64,000 bases of DNA from Roseibium denhamense (GTDB lineage Bacteria; Pseudomonadota; Alphaproteobacteria; Rhizobiales; Stappiaceae). The stretch is from assembly GCF_009711415.1 (NCBI RefSeq), contig NZ_SMLZ01000111.1:1-64000 (forward strand), written 5' to 3'. Numbering within the stretch: the first letter of the stretch is position 1; each line of letters opens with the position of its first letter. Position numbers and translations under genes: made by a program. A model generated the notes under the pieces. The model was not told the DNA's origin. It worked only from the letters and a program-made list of their open reading frames with translations, and did not search any database. Below are positions 17,842-26,484 of this stretch, one piece after another.

Positions 17842-18270
17842 ATGAACCGCCGTCAATTCATCATCTCTACAAGTGCTTTGGCTGGAACTGCTGCATTGCT
17901 ACCGTCAACTGCATTCGCCGGGGCCAGCATGCAGGCCTATACCCCGGGCCTGATACAAAAACATCTTTCTGCGGGCCGGACAGTCTTTGTCGACTATGCC
18001 GCCTCCTGGTGCTCCACATGTGCACGCCAGGAACGGATCATCAGCGCATTGCGGAGCGCCAATCCCGCCTACGACGAAGCCCTTGAATTTGTGCGCGTCG
18101 ACTGGGACGACTACGCCAACCATGAAGTGACGAAGTCCCGCCGCATTCCACGCCGTTCAACCCTTTTGGTCCTCAAAGGCGATCAGGAACTCGGCCGGAT
18201 TGTTGCCGGTACACAAGAGGCGGAGATCAAGGCCTTGATGGACACGGGACTGCAAGCGGCAACCAGCTGA
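17842..18270 (+). CDS. Exported thioredoxin-like protein (CSTC active site)
   Basis: The 142-residue protein starts with a twin-arginine-like signal (MNRRQFIISTSALAGTAALLPSTAFA). The thioredoxin fold has VFVDYAASWCSTCARQE, giving a Cys57-Ser-Thr-Cys60 active site, and the later RIPRRSTLLVLKG strand, where the family cis-Pro is usually found near a Thr. This resembles the C-terminal domain of DsbD. With CcdA immediately upstream, the pair would form a split DsbD: the membrane part passes electrons to this periplasmic domain. Confidence 0.87.
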   Translation: MNRRQFIISTSALAGTAALLPSTAFAGASMQAYTPGLIQKHLSAGRTVFVDYAASWCSTCARQERIISALRSANPAYDEALEFVRVDWDDYANHEVTKSRRIPRRSTLLVLKGDQELGRIVAGTQEAEIKALMDTGLQAATS

Positions 18271-18336
18271 CCACATCATTGATGCATCCAGAACTCTGAA
18301 ACACTCCGGAGTTTTGGTGTTTGGCGTGTGACTTCA

Positions 18337-18373
18337 GAGCATCGGGCGTTTTTGTTTGAAACGCACGATGCTC
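18337..18373. repeat. Imperfect palindromic intergenic hairpin
   Basis: An 8-bp arm (gagcatcg, 18337-18344) pairs with 18366-18373. After one mismatch a 6-bp arm (gcgttt, 18346-18351) pairs with 18359-18364. The loop has 7 bases. It sits between the convergent trx-like and gnd genes. It resembles dispersed palindromic repeats of rhizobial-type genomes that often begin gagcat, and it may also end transcripts. Confidence 0.5.
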
Positions 18374-18392
18374 GACCACTTCACAATCGTTC

Positions 18393-18436
18393 AGCTTCGC
18401 GTGGCAAATCGATCCAGATTTACCGTCCGCTGATTT
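18393..18436. repeat. Intergenic repeat-like segment, copy B
   Basis: This is the partner of the segment upstream of ccdA. It has the same gcaaatcga core and a ctgattt end, here just behind the 37-base palindromic hairpin and touching the 3' end of gnd. Together the two copies flank the ccdA/trx-like pair. Confidence 0.35.
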
Positions 18437-19859
18437 AGCCCATGGCCCATGGGCCATGAAAACCGGAGCCGTCCTTATCGGTGCGCTCGAATCCGTGCGC
18501 CCCAAAAAAGTCCCGCTGGCCCTGCAGCATGTTTGCCGTGGACCGCTCGGTCCGCATGATATCGAAGTAAGACAGCGCAGCCGATAAAGCCGGGACCGGG
18601 AGTCCGTGCAGGGCCGCGTGGGCAACCACCTGGCGGAGATGCGTCTCGGTTTCTTTCAGTTTTTCTGAGAAGAGCGGTGCGAGCATCAGATTACGTGTGG
18701 CGTCCCCCTCAAGAGCCTCCGCCATGTCATTGAGCATGGATGAGCGGATGATACAACCATTGCGCCAGATCTTAGCAATGACCGGGAGCGGCATGTCCCA
18801 GTCATATTGCCTTGCCGCCTCCAGGATCAATCCGAAGCCTTGCGCGTAGCAAACGATCTTGCCGGCGATCAAAGCTGCTTCCAGCGCTTCAACGGCCAAG
18901 ACATTCCGATCCAGTTTGCTTGGCGCCGGGCCAAAAGCCGCCTCACCTTTCTGACGTTCCTCATACCGGGCAGACATGTTCCGGACGGCAACGGCAGCCT
19001 CGATGGCACTCGCCGGAGTTCCCAGCATCAATGCCTCGATTGCCGTCCACCGTCCGGTGCCCTTCTGACCTGCCTTGTCAAGAATGATGTCCAGCATGGG
19101 TTTGCCCGTCTCCGGGTCCGCCGTCTTCGCAACCTTGCCGGAAATCTCGATCAGATAGGATTGCAGAATGCCGTCATTCCATTTTTCGAAGACGTCACCT
19201 ATTTCGCCCGCGCTCATGCCGAACCCGTCGCGCATGACGCCATAGACCTCGGCAATCATCTGCATATCCGCATATTCGATGCCGTTGTGGACGGTCTTCA
19301 CAAGGTGCCCAGCGCCGGCTTCGCCAAGAAAGGCCGCGCATGGTTCATCGTCGTGCTTGGCGGAAATCGACTCCAGAATATGCCCCACCTGGTCCCAGGC
19401 ATCCTTGGCCCCTCCGCCCATGATGGACGGACCAAAGCGAGCCCCTTCCTCGCCGCCAGACACACCGATACCCATAAATCTTGGGCCACACTCAGCAGCT
19501 TCCTGCGCGCGGCGGTTCGTGTCATGGTAGTTCGCATTACCGGCATCGATGATGAGATCGCCGGCGTCAAGCAGCGGCCGGAGGGCCTCGATTTGCGCAT
19601 CAACCGCATCACCAGCCGGCACCATGAGGATGATGGCGCGCGGGCTTTTGATCGAAGCAACAAAATCTTCCAGCTTGGTCGAGGGAACCAGTTTACTGGA
19701 AAGATCTCCGGCCTTGGCGATAAACTGCTCTGTCTTTGCGGCCGTGCGATTGAAGACGGCGATCTGAAATCCGTTTTCCGCAATATTCAGGGCAAGGTTT
19801 CCGCCCATGGTGCCAAGGCCGATCAGGCCGATTTCCGCAAGGGCTTCGGTTGAAGTCAT
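18435..19859 (-). CDS. gnd: 6-phosphogluconate dehydrogenase (decarboxylating)
   Basis: The 474-residue enzyme of the pentose phosphate pathway converts 6-phosphogluconate to ribulose 5-phosphate, CO2 and NADPH. It has the NADP Rossmann motif IGLIGLGTMGGNLALN with FNRTAAKT, the substrate signature GIGVSGGEEGARFGPSIM and the catalytic-region segment LVKTVHNGIEYADMQ. The C-terminal part includes QRDFFGAHGFER. The frame is open for 47 codons upstream, but the ATG at 19859 with GGAAGGTGG before it fits the family start. The length is normal for the long, homodimeric form. Confidence 0.96.
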   Translation of the reverse strand: MTSTEALAEIGLIGLGTMGGNLALNIAENGFQIAVFNRTAAKTEQFIAKAGDLSSKLVPSTKLEDFVASIKSPRAIILMVPAGDAVDAQIEALRPLLDAGDLIIDAGNANYHDTNRRAQEAAECGPRFMGIGVSGGEEGARFGPSIMGGGAKDAWDQVGHILESISAKHDDEPCAAFLGEAGAGHLVKTVHNGIEYADMQMIAEVYGVMRDGFGMSAGEIGDVFEKWNDGILQSYLIEISGKVAKTADPETGKPMLDIILDKAGQKGTGRWTAIEALMLGTPASAIEAAVAVRNMSARYEERQKGEAAFGPAPSKLDRNVLAVEALEAALIAGKIVCYAQGFGLILEAARQYDWDMPLPVIAKIWRNGCIIRSSMLNDMAEALEGDATRNLMLAPLFSEKLKETETHLRQVVAHAALHGLPVPALSAALSYFDIMRTERSTANMLQGQRDFFGAHGFERTDKDGSGFHGPWAMG

Positions 19860-20129
19860 AAATGCCACCTTCCAGGATTTTATCATGCACGTCCGCGTGC
19901 GGTGATAGCGGACATGATTTCCTGCCGCAATCAGTACCTTTCGCTGGAGTTTCGAAATCCGGCGCTTGTGAAGCAGGCAGCAACGGCTTTTCGTGAGCAC
20001 TGCCTAAAGGCTTCAAAGCAAACTGTTTTCTGAAAACCAACTTCCGCAACGTGAATAAAAATAAAATAAAGAATTGAAATCGCTTAATTTTACATTCAGT
20101 GTCTTCAAGATTGCTATAAGGAGAATACT

Positions 20130-21128
20130 ATGGATGAAATTTCTAATAAAATTGAAAGTATCGAACATGAACTGATTGAAGAGATACTTAACCCAAAAGC
20201 TGAGGTAAAGGTATCAGAAGCCGTATTGGAAAAAATCGCAGCAGAAGCAAAAACACCTTACTCGAACACATTTGAAGAACTGTTTCTGGAGCCGGACGGC
20301 ACGCTCCGGGAAATGACAATCACCCCGATGTCGTTCCTACCGCTCAACGGGGTGGACTTTAAACTTGTCCAGACCGCGCATGAGGGAAAAGTGGCTTACG
20401 CGCCCGCCTGGAATTATTGGGTCCGCCTGGACACTCCGGGAAGCCGGGAAGGCGATGTGCGACGCGGAACAAATTTCTTTGCCGAATTGCCACAAACGCA
20501 GACTTCGGACACCAGTGACCTGATGCGTTTGGTTCTGCCAAACGGATCTTTAAACATGGTGGATAAGGAGCGCGAAGCTTACATCACAACCTTGGTCCTT
20601 TGGTCATGGTTTAAGGACAACTCCCGAAGTAACCTCCAGGACTATTCAAACTACATCCGGCAGAATCCGATTTCTGGATGGCCTTCGCCCCGTTTCTATC
20701 TGGATATGTGGAATAATCTCGGGGAGATCCTCCTGGGTGCCTGTAACTCGAAAGCGCAAGCTTTTGGCGTGTTTTTAGCCTGTTGCGGCATGGATCCCTG
20801 GCGCCAGATGATCGCAACTGCGCGGTACGTTGACGGTGTGAATTCCGTTCCAACGCATGTTTATAATGCACTCTACATCGCTGGGCGGTGGCGCTATCTC
20901 GACGTTACATTCGTCCATAGCGGTCTGTTTCCGGCCTATCTTCCCAGGGACGAACGGCCAGGATGGCTGCAGATGAACATTGGTCATTTCCCGACGGTTG
21001 ACTACGCTCACCCGCTTTCCGGGGAGCAACCGGAAAACATCGCGATTTTCGGAATGCCGAGTTTTTACGCACCAGGTGTCCCAATTCTCGGCGCAGAACC
21101 TTTTGATCCAATGGAACATAGGCCGTAA
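20130..21128 (+). CDS. Transglutaminase-like protein of unknown function
   Basis: The protein has 332 residues. No named family was recognised at once, but the C-terminal half carries the transglutaminase-core layout: GACNSKAQAFGVFLACCG (Cys205), then PTHVYNALYIAGRW (His243), then RYLDVTF (Asp258). The spacing of 38 and 15 residues fits the Cys-His-Asp triad. The first 45 residues are acidic and helical without a signal peptide. A strong AAGGAG lies before the ATG. The 5' end and promoter are AT-rich compared with neighbours, hinting at acquisition by transfer. It stands alone between gnd and an iron transporter. Protease, amidase or cross-linking activity are all possible. Confidence 0.75.
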   Translation: MDEISNKIESIEHELIEEILNPKAEVKVSEAVLEKIAAEAKTPYSNTFEELFLEPDGTLREMTITPMSFLPLNGVDFKLVQTAHEGKVAYAPAWNYWVRLDTPGSREGDVRRGTNFFAELPQTQTSDTSDLMRLVLPNGSLNMVDKEREAYITTLVLWSWFKDNSRSNLQDYSNYIRQNPISGWPSPRFYLDMWNNLGEILLGACNSKAQAFGVFLACCGMDPWRQMIATARYVDGVNSVPTHVYNALYIAGRWRYLDVTFVHSGLFPAYLPRDERPGWLQMNIGHFPTVDYAHPLSGEQPENIAIFGMPSFYAPGVPILGAEPFDPMEHRP

Positions 21129-21273
21129 GCCGCTCTGCGTTTGGAGGGTTTTATTGACCCGGCTAATCGCAGTATTCAGCGAGCGCCAATTCTGAATAAA
21201 AGTGTCATGTATTCCTGCTAGTCGGTCGCGGAGCCGTATCGCCTCTGCGGCCGACAAAAAGGGATCCGCTATT

Positions 21274-22254
21274 ATGAAAAAGTTTCTGATCGCTGCTGGT
21301 TTTTTGACCGCGACGGTAACCTCGGCACTCGCCGATGATGTTGCTGGAAAGCTTGTCGTTTACACATCACAACCAAATGCGGATGCTCAGGCAACCGTAG
21401 ATGCATTCACCGCAAAACATCCCGGCGTCGAAGTCGAATGGGTTCGCGACGGCACCACGAAGATGATGGCAAAGCTGCGGGCAGAGTTCGAAGCGGATGC
21501 CCCAAAACCCGACGTCCTGTTGATCGCTGACATGGTCACCATGGAAGGCTTGAAACAGGAAGGCCGCCTGATGGCGCATGAGGCCGCTGACGTGTCTGCA
21601 TATGACCCGGCCATCATGGATAAGGACAAGACGTACTTCTCCACGAAATTGATCACATCCGGGATCGTCTACAACACCAATGCGCCTATGAAGCCGTCGT
21701 CCTACAAGGACCTCTTGAAGCCGGAAGCAAAAGACAAGCTGGCAATGCCGTCACCGCTGACATCGGGTGCGGCAACCATTCACATGGCGGCCCTGACATC
21801 CAACCCAGACCTCGGCTGGGCTTATTATGAAGGCCTTGCGGACCAAGGCGCAAACCCGAAAGGCGGAAATGGCGGCACATACAAAGCCATCGCTGGCGGC
21901 GAAAAGCTTTATGGCTTTGTTGTCGACTTCCTGCCGATCCGTGAAAAGCTGAAAGGCGCTCCGGTCGAGTTCGTCTTCCCGGAAGAAGGCGTTTCTGCAG
22001 TTACGGAACCTGTCGCGATCCTGTCGACCGCACAGAACCCTGACGCTGCTAAAGCCTTCGTCGATTTCCTGATCTCCGAAGAAGGTCAGCAACTTGCCGC
22101 CTCTCAAGGTTATCTGCCTGCACATCCTTCAGTGGCGGCACCTGAAGGTTTTCCGGCCCGCGACCAGATCAAACTGATGGACTTCGATCCGGCACAAGCC
22201 CTCGAGCAGGACCAGGCCAACAAGATCAAGTTCACCGAAATTTTTGGTGGCTAA
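21274..22254 (+). CDS. ABC transporter substrate-binding protein, ferric-iron (FbpA) type
   Basis: The 326-residue periplasmic binding protein has a signal peptide (MKKFLIAAGFLTATVTSALA) and the family start KLVVYTSQPNADAQATVDAFTAKHPGVEVEWVRDGT. The ATG at 21274 is preferred over upstream in-frame codons because the signal peptide begins there. The usual tandem tyrosines of iron-binding FbpA are not obvious at the expected place. The segment LYGFVVDFLPIREKLKGAPVEFVFPEEGV is also seen in relatives that bind organic ligands such as aminoethylphosphonate, so the substrate is open. The two-module permease gene follows. Confidence 0.85.
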   Translation: MKKFLIAAGFLTATVTSALADDVAGKLVVYTSQPNADAQATVDAFTAKHPGVEVEWVRDGTTKMMAKLRAEFEADAPKPDVLLIADMVTMEGLKQEGRLMAHEAADVSAYDPAIMDKDKTYFSTKLITSGIVYNTNAPMKPSSYKDLLKPEAKDKLAMPSPLTSGAATIHMAALTSNPDLGWAYYEGLADQGANPKGGNGGTYKAIAGGEKLYGFVVDFLPIREKLKGAPVEFVFPEEGVSAVTEPVAILSTAQNPDAAKAFVDFLISEEGQQLAASQGYLPAHPSVAAPEGFPARDQIKLMDFDPAQALEQDQANKIKFTEIFGG

Positions 22255-22361
22255 TTTTTGAAACCTGAGCTGGGAAGCGGCGCAAACGGTGCCGTTTTCC
22301 TTCCGCAGTTTGTTCGGCGCCTGTCTTACCATCTTCCTCCTTCGAACTTGGCACACATCAT

Positions 22362-24062
22362 TTGCGCAAGATCCTGACTGCCGAGAGAACCACACTGGTG
22401 CTGCTGGTGGCCTGCGCAACACTCATTTGCGGCCTGCCGCTGATGTTGTTGTTCAAGACCGGGTTGACCAGCGAGGCCGGACTTGATCTCGCCCCCCTCA
22501 CCGATGCCATCCAAAGCCGATCCGTTCAGCGCGCGTTATGGCATTCGGTCGAGAGCAGTCTGCTTTCAGCATTCTTCGCAACCCTGTTAGGCACAGGACT
22601 CGCTCTGCTGATCGGTCTCACCGATATCCGGGCTAAGGGCCTGCTGGTTTTCCTGATCCTCCTGCCGATGATGATCCCGCCGCATGTGACGGCAATTGCC
22701 TGGATACAGGCACTTGGTCCTGCGAGCCCGGTTTTGCGGATGCTGGGCATTGCCCCCGAACTGGGTTCAACACACCCTCTTTACTCCCGCGAGGGCCTCG
22801 TCCTGTTGCTGACGCTGCAGCACAGCCCCTTGGTCTTTCTGCTGGTCCGGGCCGCATTGCGGTCGTTTCCGCGCGAACTCTCAGACGCAGCCCGGGTGTC
22901 AGGGGCCAGCGCGATCTACATGCTGCGCCGGATAACCTTGCCCCTCCTTGGCCCCTCACTTCTCGCAGGCTTTGCACTTGCCTTTGTGGCAGCGCTTGGG
23001 AATTTCGGTATTAATGCCCTCATTGGCATCCCGGCGCGGTACACGACACTTCCGGTTCTGGTTTGGCGCCGTCTTGCGAGTTTCGGACCGGACGTTCTTC
23101 CGAACGTCGCCGTTATCTCTGTCATTCTCGCGCTTGTTGCACTGGCTGCGATCCTGTTGCAAAGCCTCCTTCAAAGGCGAATGCGCGCGAGCCTGATCGG
23201 CCTGCCGCAGGACCCTCTTGCCTTTTCCCTTGGAAGCACGCGCAAGTTTGTTGAGCTTGCACTCTGGGCATTTGTCGCCATGGTCCTGCTTCTTCCCGCC
23301 GCTTCCCTAATGGCAACCGCATTGGTCCGAACCTACGGGATCGACCTAAGCCTCTCGACGATAACAATTGAGAATTTTGAAGAAGTCCTTTGGCGGCAAT
23401 CCGTAACGGTCAGAGCGTTCTTCAATTCCACAGTCATTGCGGGCCTTGCTGCTGGCGTTATTGCGCTGATCAGCCTGTTTACCGCTTACTTTCTTGCCCA
23501 CAAGCTTGCAGGTAAGCGGCGCCTGGCTGGCCTTGCCCTCACGCAAGCCGAAATCGCGTTTGCAGTTCCGGGCCTGGTCATGTCGATTGCATTCATCCTG
23601 GCGTTCATCAGACCGTTGCCAGTTGTCAACGTTTCGCTCTACGGAACGCTTTGGATCATCTTTCTGGCCTATGTTTCCGTGTTTCTCGCTGTCGGCCTGA
23701 AACCGGTCGCCGCCGCCTTTCTCCAAATGGATGGGTCCCTGGAGGATGCCGCCAAGGTCTCTGGTGCAAAGTACCTCTACAGGATGCGGCGGATATTCGC
23801 GCCGCTAACCGCACCAGCCGCCGCATCCGGCGCAATCCTCGTCTTCCTGACAGCCTATAACGAGGTGACGGTCTCTGCGTTGTTATGGTCAACCGGGAAC
23901 GAAACCATAGGCACGGCAATCTTCAATTATGAAGATGGAGGCTACACGACACTGGCTGCCGCCATGTCCGTAGTTGTCGTTGCAGCAACGATCCTTGTCA
24001 TGATCGCGATGAATGGCCTGGCAAAACGGGTTCCGGCCGGGACAATCCCTTGGAAAGACTGA
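22362..24062 (+). CDS. ABC transporter permease, FbpB/AfuB type (two fused permease modules)
   Basis: The 566-residue inner-membrane protein has two homologous permease halves, each with an EAA-type coupling loop (ELSDAARVSGASAIYMLRRITLPLL and EDAAKVSGAKYLYRMRRIFAPLT). This gives the channel for ferric-type importers. The frame has no upstream ATG or GTG back to the previous stop, so the TTG at 22362 is the best start, and no good ribosome site is visible. It follows the binding-protein gene by 107 bases and converges with its probable ATPase gene, leaving only two bases between the stops. Confidence 0.86.
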   Translation: MRKILTAERTTLVLLVACATLICGLPLMLLFKTGLTSEAGLDLAPLTDAIQSRSVQRALWHSVESSLLSAFFATLLGTGLALLIGLTDIRAKGLLVFLILLPMMIPPHVTAIAWIQALGPASPVLRMLGIAPELGSTHPLYSREGLVLLLTLQHSPLVFLLVRAALRSFPRELSDAARVSGASAIYMLRRITLPLLGPSLLAGFALAFVAALGNFGINALIGIPARYTTLPVLVWRRLASFGPDVLPNVAVISVILALVALAAILLQSLLQRRMRASLIGLPQDPLAFSLGSTRKFVELALWAFVAMVLLLPAASLMATALVRTYGIDLSLSTITIENFEEVLWRQSVTVRAFFNSTVIAGLAAGVIALISLFTAYFLAHKLAGKRRLAGLALTQAEIAFAVPGLVMSIAFILAFIRPLPVVNVSLYGTLWIIFLAYVSVFLAVGLKPVAAAFLQMDGSLEDAAKVSGAKYLYRMRRIFAPLTAPAAASGAILVFLTAYNEVTVSALLWSTGNETIGTAIFNYEDGGYTTLAAAMSVVVVAATILVMIAMNGLAKRVPAGTIPWKD

Positions 24063-24064
24063 GT

Positions 24065-25111
24065 TTAACCGGGTAAGACCCAGCCACGGATAATCTCGAC
24101 TTGAAGCCTCTCTCCCGGCGTTGCCCGTCTTGAGAGGTTCATCATGATCGGCTCTTCAAGACCCTCAACGCTTACAAACACTTCCCAGTGCCCACCTCGG
24201 TAGGTGGTTCGGACAATCTGCACCGGCAGTCCATATGCCCCCGTGGAAAGCACAATATGGTCCGGCCGCAGCAGGACTTGTGCCGGTCCAGGACGTGTAC
24301 CCACGGGGCAATCGACCTCAACCGAAGCACCTGCCAACTCAAAGCGCGCTGTTGCACCGTCCACTTGCTGAATGACAACCGGAATGATCGCACTCCGGCC
24401 AATGAATCCAGCCACACGCTGGGACAATGGCCTGCGGTACAAAGTATCCGGATCATCGACCTGCAGAATTCGACCATCCCACATCACGGCCACCTTATCC
24501 GCAAGCGCCATCGCTTCGCGTTGGTCGTGGGTGATGAACACGGTCGTCGCCCCGCTGGTACGGTGAAACTCCGCAAGTTCTTCTTCCATGGAGTTTCTAA
24601 GGTGCGGATCGAGGTTGGCCAGCGGCTCATCCATCAAAACGGTTGATGCTCCCTGGGCAAGGCACCTTGCCAACGCGACCCGCTGCCGTTGCCCTCCCGA
24701 CAAGTCGGATGGCTTCCGGGTCTGGTAGGGGGTGAGTGCGACCGTCTCAAGACAATCTTGCACCCGTTTTGAGACTTGTTGTTTCGGGGTACCGGCCGTT
24801 TCAAGCGGAAAGGCCACATTGCCCGCAACACTCATATGCGGCCACAGAGCATAGGACTGAAAGACAACGCCGACTTGACGTTCTTCGGGAGGAACATGAA
24901 CACGATTGCCCGCAACGATGCGGCCACCCAATCTGATCTCACCAGCGTCAATCGGCTCAAGGCCTGCAATCGATTTCAAGAGAGTGGATTTGCCGCAACC
25001 TGACGGCCCCAGGACGACAAAAAACGTTCCCTCATCGATTTGCAGGTCGACATTGTCAAGGGCACGGTGCCCCCCAAAGGACTTTGTAATGGAAGACAAT
25101 TGGATGGTCAT
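24065..25111 (-). CDS. ABC transporter ATPase, FbpC/AfuC (CUT-like) type
   Basis: The 348-residue ATPase has Walker A GPSGCGKSTLL, Q-loop VFQSYALWPH, signature LSGGQRQRVALARCL, Walker B TVLMDEPLANLD and H-loop FITHDQREAM. A C-terminal regulatory domain (RPGPAQVLLRPDHIVLS) is of the TOBE type. All ATPase motifs are intact. It probably powers the binding protein and permease encoded convergently. That split orientation is unusual, since the three genes normally form one operon. Confidence 0.88.
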   Translation of the reverse strand: MTIQLSSITKSFGGHRALDNVDLQIDEGTFFVVLGPSGCGKSTLLKSIAGLEPIDAGEIRLGGRIVAGNRVHVPPEERQVGVVFQSYALWPHMSVAGNVAFPLETAGTPKQQVSKRVQDCLETVALTPYQTRKPSDLSGGQRQRVALARCLAQGASTVLMDEPLANLDPHLRNSMEEELAEFHRTSGATTVFITHDQREAMALADKVAVMWDGRILQVDDPDTLYRRPLSQRVAGFIGRSAIIPVVIQQVDGATARFELAGASVEVDCPVGTRPGPAQVLLRPDHIVLSTGAYGLPVQIVRTTYRGGHWEVFVSVEGLEEPIMMNLSRRATPGERLQVEIIRGWVLPG

Positions 25112-25314
25112 GGCCGTCGTCTAAGCATTGCGCATGACAAACGCATTACGGCAGGAAGCCTGAGGAGTAGTTCAGTGCGTTCATAGGATCAGCGGGCGAT
25201 AAACCGGACCCGGTTCCCCACCCAAAGCTGGTCGATGATTGACTGATCGAGCCTCCTTGGACGCTAACAAAAGAACGCCCAATGCTCTAACCACGAGACC
25301 AACATCGGGTCCCG

Positions 25315-26244
25315 TCATGAACGCGTTTTGAGCAAGAAATCGACCTCGGCTTCCAGCGCCTTGCCATATGCGCGGGCAGCTGGAGCGTTTTTATGAACAA
25401 GGGTTTCCTGCCGATAGAGGCAGTAAGCCGCAAATTGCCAATGATATGCAGGACGTTCCTCAAGATACCGGGCTGCCGTATCCTGATCCGGATAGTGGGC
25501 TAGAAACATTTCTTCGGCATAGGCAACAAGCGCATGCAGCCCATAAAGCGTGGCAAGACCTGGTGACAAAAATCCGGCAATGTCCTCAACCGGGTCTCCA
25601 AGCCCTGCAAACTGCCAGTCGATGAGCCGCGCGCCGAAACCGGTCGCCTGAATGGTCCCGAGGCAAAAACTCCGGTGCACCAGCTTGCGCGGAACAACCG
25701 CTCCGGTGCCGCCGCCATCTTTCGGGCGAAGGCGCTTCAGGTTCGCCGCCTTGCGGCTCTGTGGGATCATCGCGAGCATTGCATCACCGCGCGCAAGCAC
25801 CTCTTCAAAACCGGCTGGAACTGTCTGATGCCACGGGACTGGCTCTGGAAGCGATGCGATGCGGCCGATCAATTCGGCGGCTTCCCGCACATCTATCTCC
25901 CGCGACCGGGGCGCCGGATAGCCATAGACGAGCATCGGGGAGCCGGTCGGCGTTTCGAAAAACGCTTCCAGGTCAGGTGCTAAGCCGTGTTTGGCCAATA
26001 CGGAAAGTGCATCTGCCTCCTGGCGCGGCAGGGTCGGATAAAGGGGGTTATCCTCATTTTCAGGAAAGAACTCCTTTATCACAAAGCTTCTGCCGGGAAT
26101 GTCCAATTGCCAGAAGCGGCTGGTATAAGCCATTGGCAACTCCCGCAAGCGCGCCGACGTCCAGTCGCCAATGGACAGATGAGCCTTCAGCAGCGCCAGC
26201 ACATCGGAATCTGTCAGCGTTCTCAGCAAGCTCTGCTTCTCCAA
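25315..26244 (-). CDS. Phosphotransferase (APH/choline kinase-like) with degenerate catalytic loop
   Basis: The 309-residue protein has the fold of aminoglycoside/choline-kinase-type phosphotransferases, including RLIDWQFAGLGDPVEDIAGFLSPG (metal Asp209). The Brenner motif, normally H-x-D-x4-N, reads His190-Arg-Ser192-Phe-Cys-Leu-Gly-Thr197. Both the catalytic Asp and the Asn are missing. The enzyme may be inactive or use another mechanism. No ATG starts the frame; TTG at 26244 is used and is uncertain. It is divergent from the mttB/dddP operon with a 240-base gap. The link to that operon is inferred from position only. Confidence 0.72.
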   Translation of the reverse strand: MEKQSLLRTLTDSDVLALLKAHLSIGDWTSARLRELPMAYTSRFWQLDIPGRSFVIKEFFPENEDNPLYPTLPRQEADALSVLAKHGLAPDLEAFFETPTGSPMLVYGYPAPRSREIDVREAAELIGRIASLPEPVPWHQTVPAGFEEVLARGDAMLAMIPQSRKAANLKRLRPKDGGGTGAVVPRKLVHRSFCLGTIQATGFGARLIDWQFAGLGDPVEDIAGFLSPGLATLYGLHALVAYAEEMFLAHYPDQDTAARYLEERPAYHWQFAAYCLYRQETLVHKNAPAARAYGKALEAEVDFLLKTRS

Positions 26245-26484
26245 TCAGCTATTCCCCTTGTTTTTGATCGCTCCGTCCTTGGGTGCAGTCAAGTACACTC
26301 TCTTCGGAGCTCTGGCCAAGAACCGGGAAAGCAATGTCGGAGAAGCGGCATTCGCTGTCGTTCTGAGACTGCGCGTGATTACGGGACGCGCAGCTAGGAT
26401 CAAAGTGTTCCTTCCCTGCGTTCAATCAGCACCAAGTTCCGGCGAGGCTGCGATGACCGCCCATGAACCCGAACGGCGTGCCGC

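Noticed and set aside
25270..25312. tRNA-like string (ctctaacca... on plus, tggttagagc on minus)
   Set aside because: Only a D-arm-like piece is present; no anticodon stem, T-arm or CCA-end pairing can be built around it.
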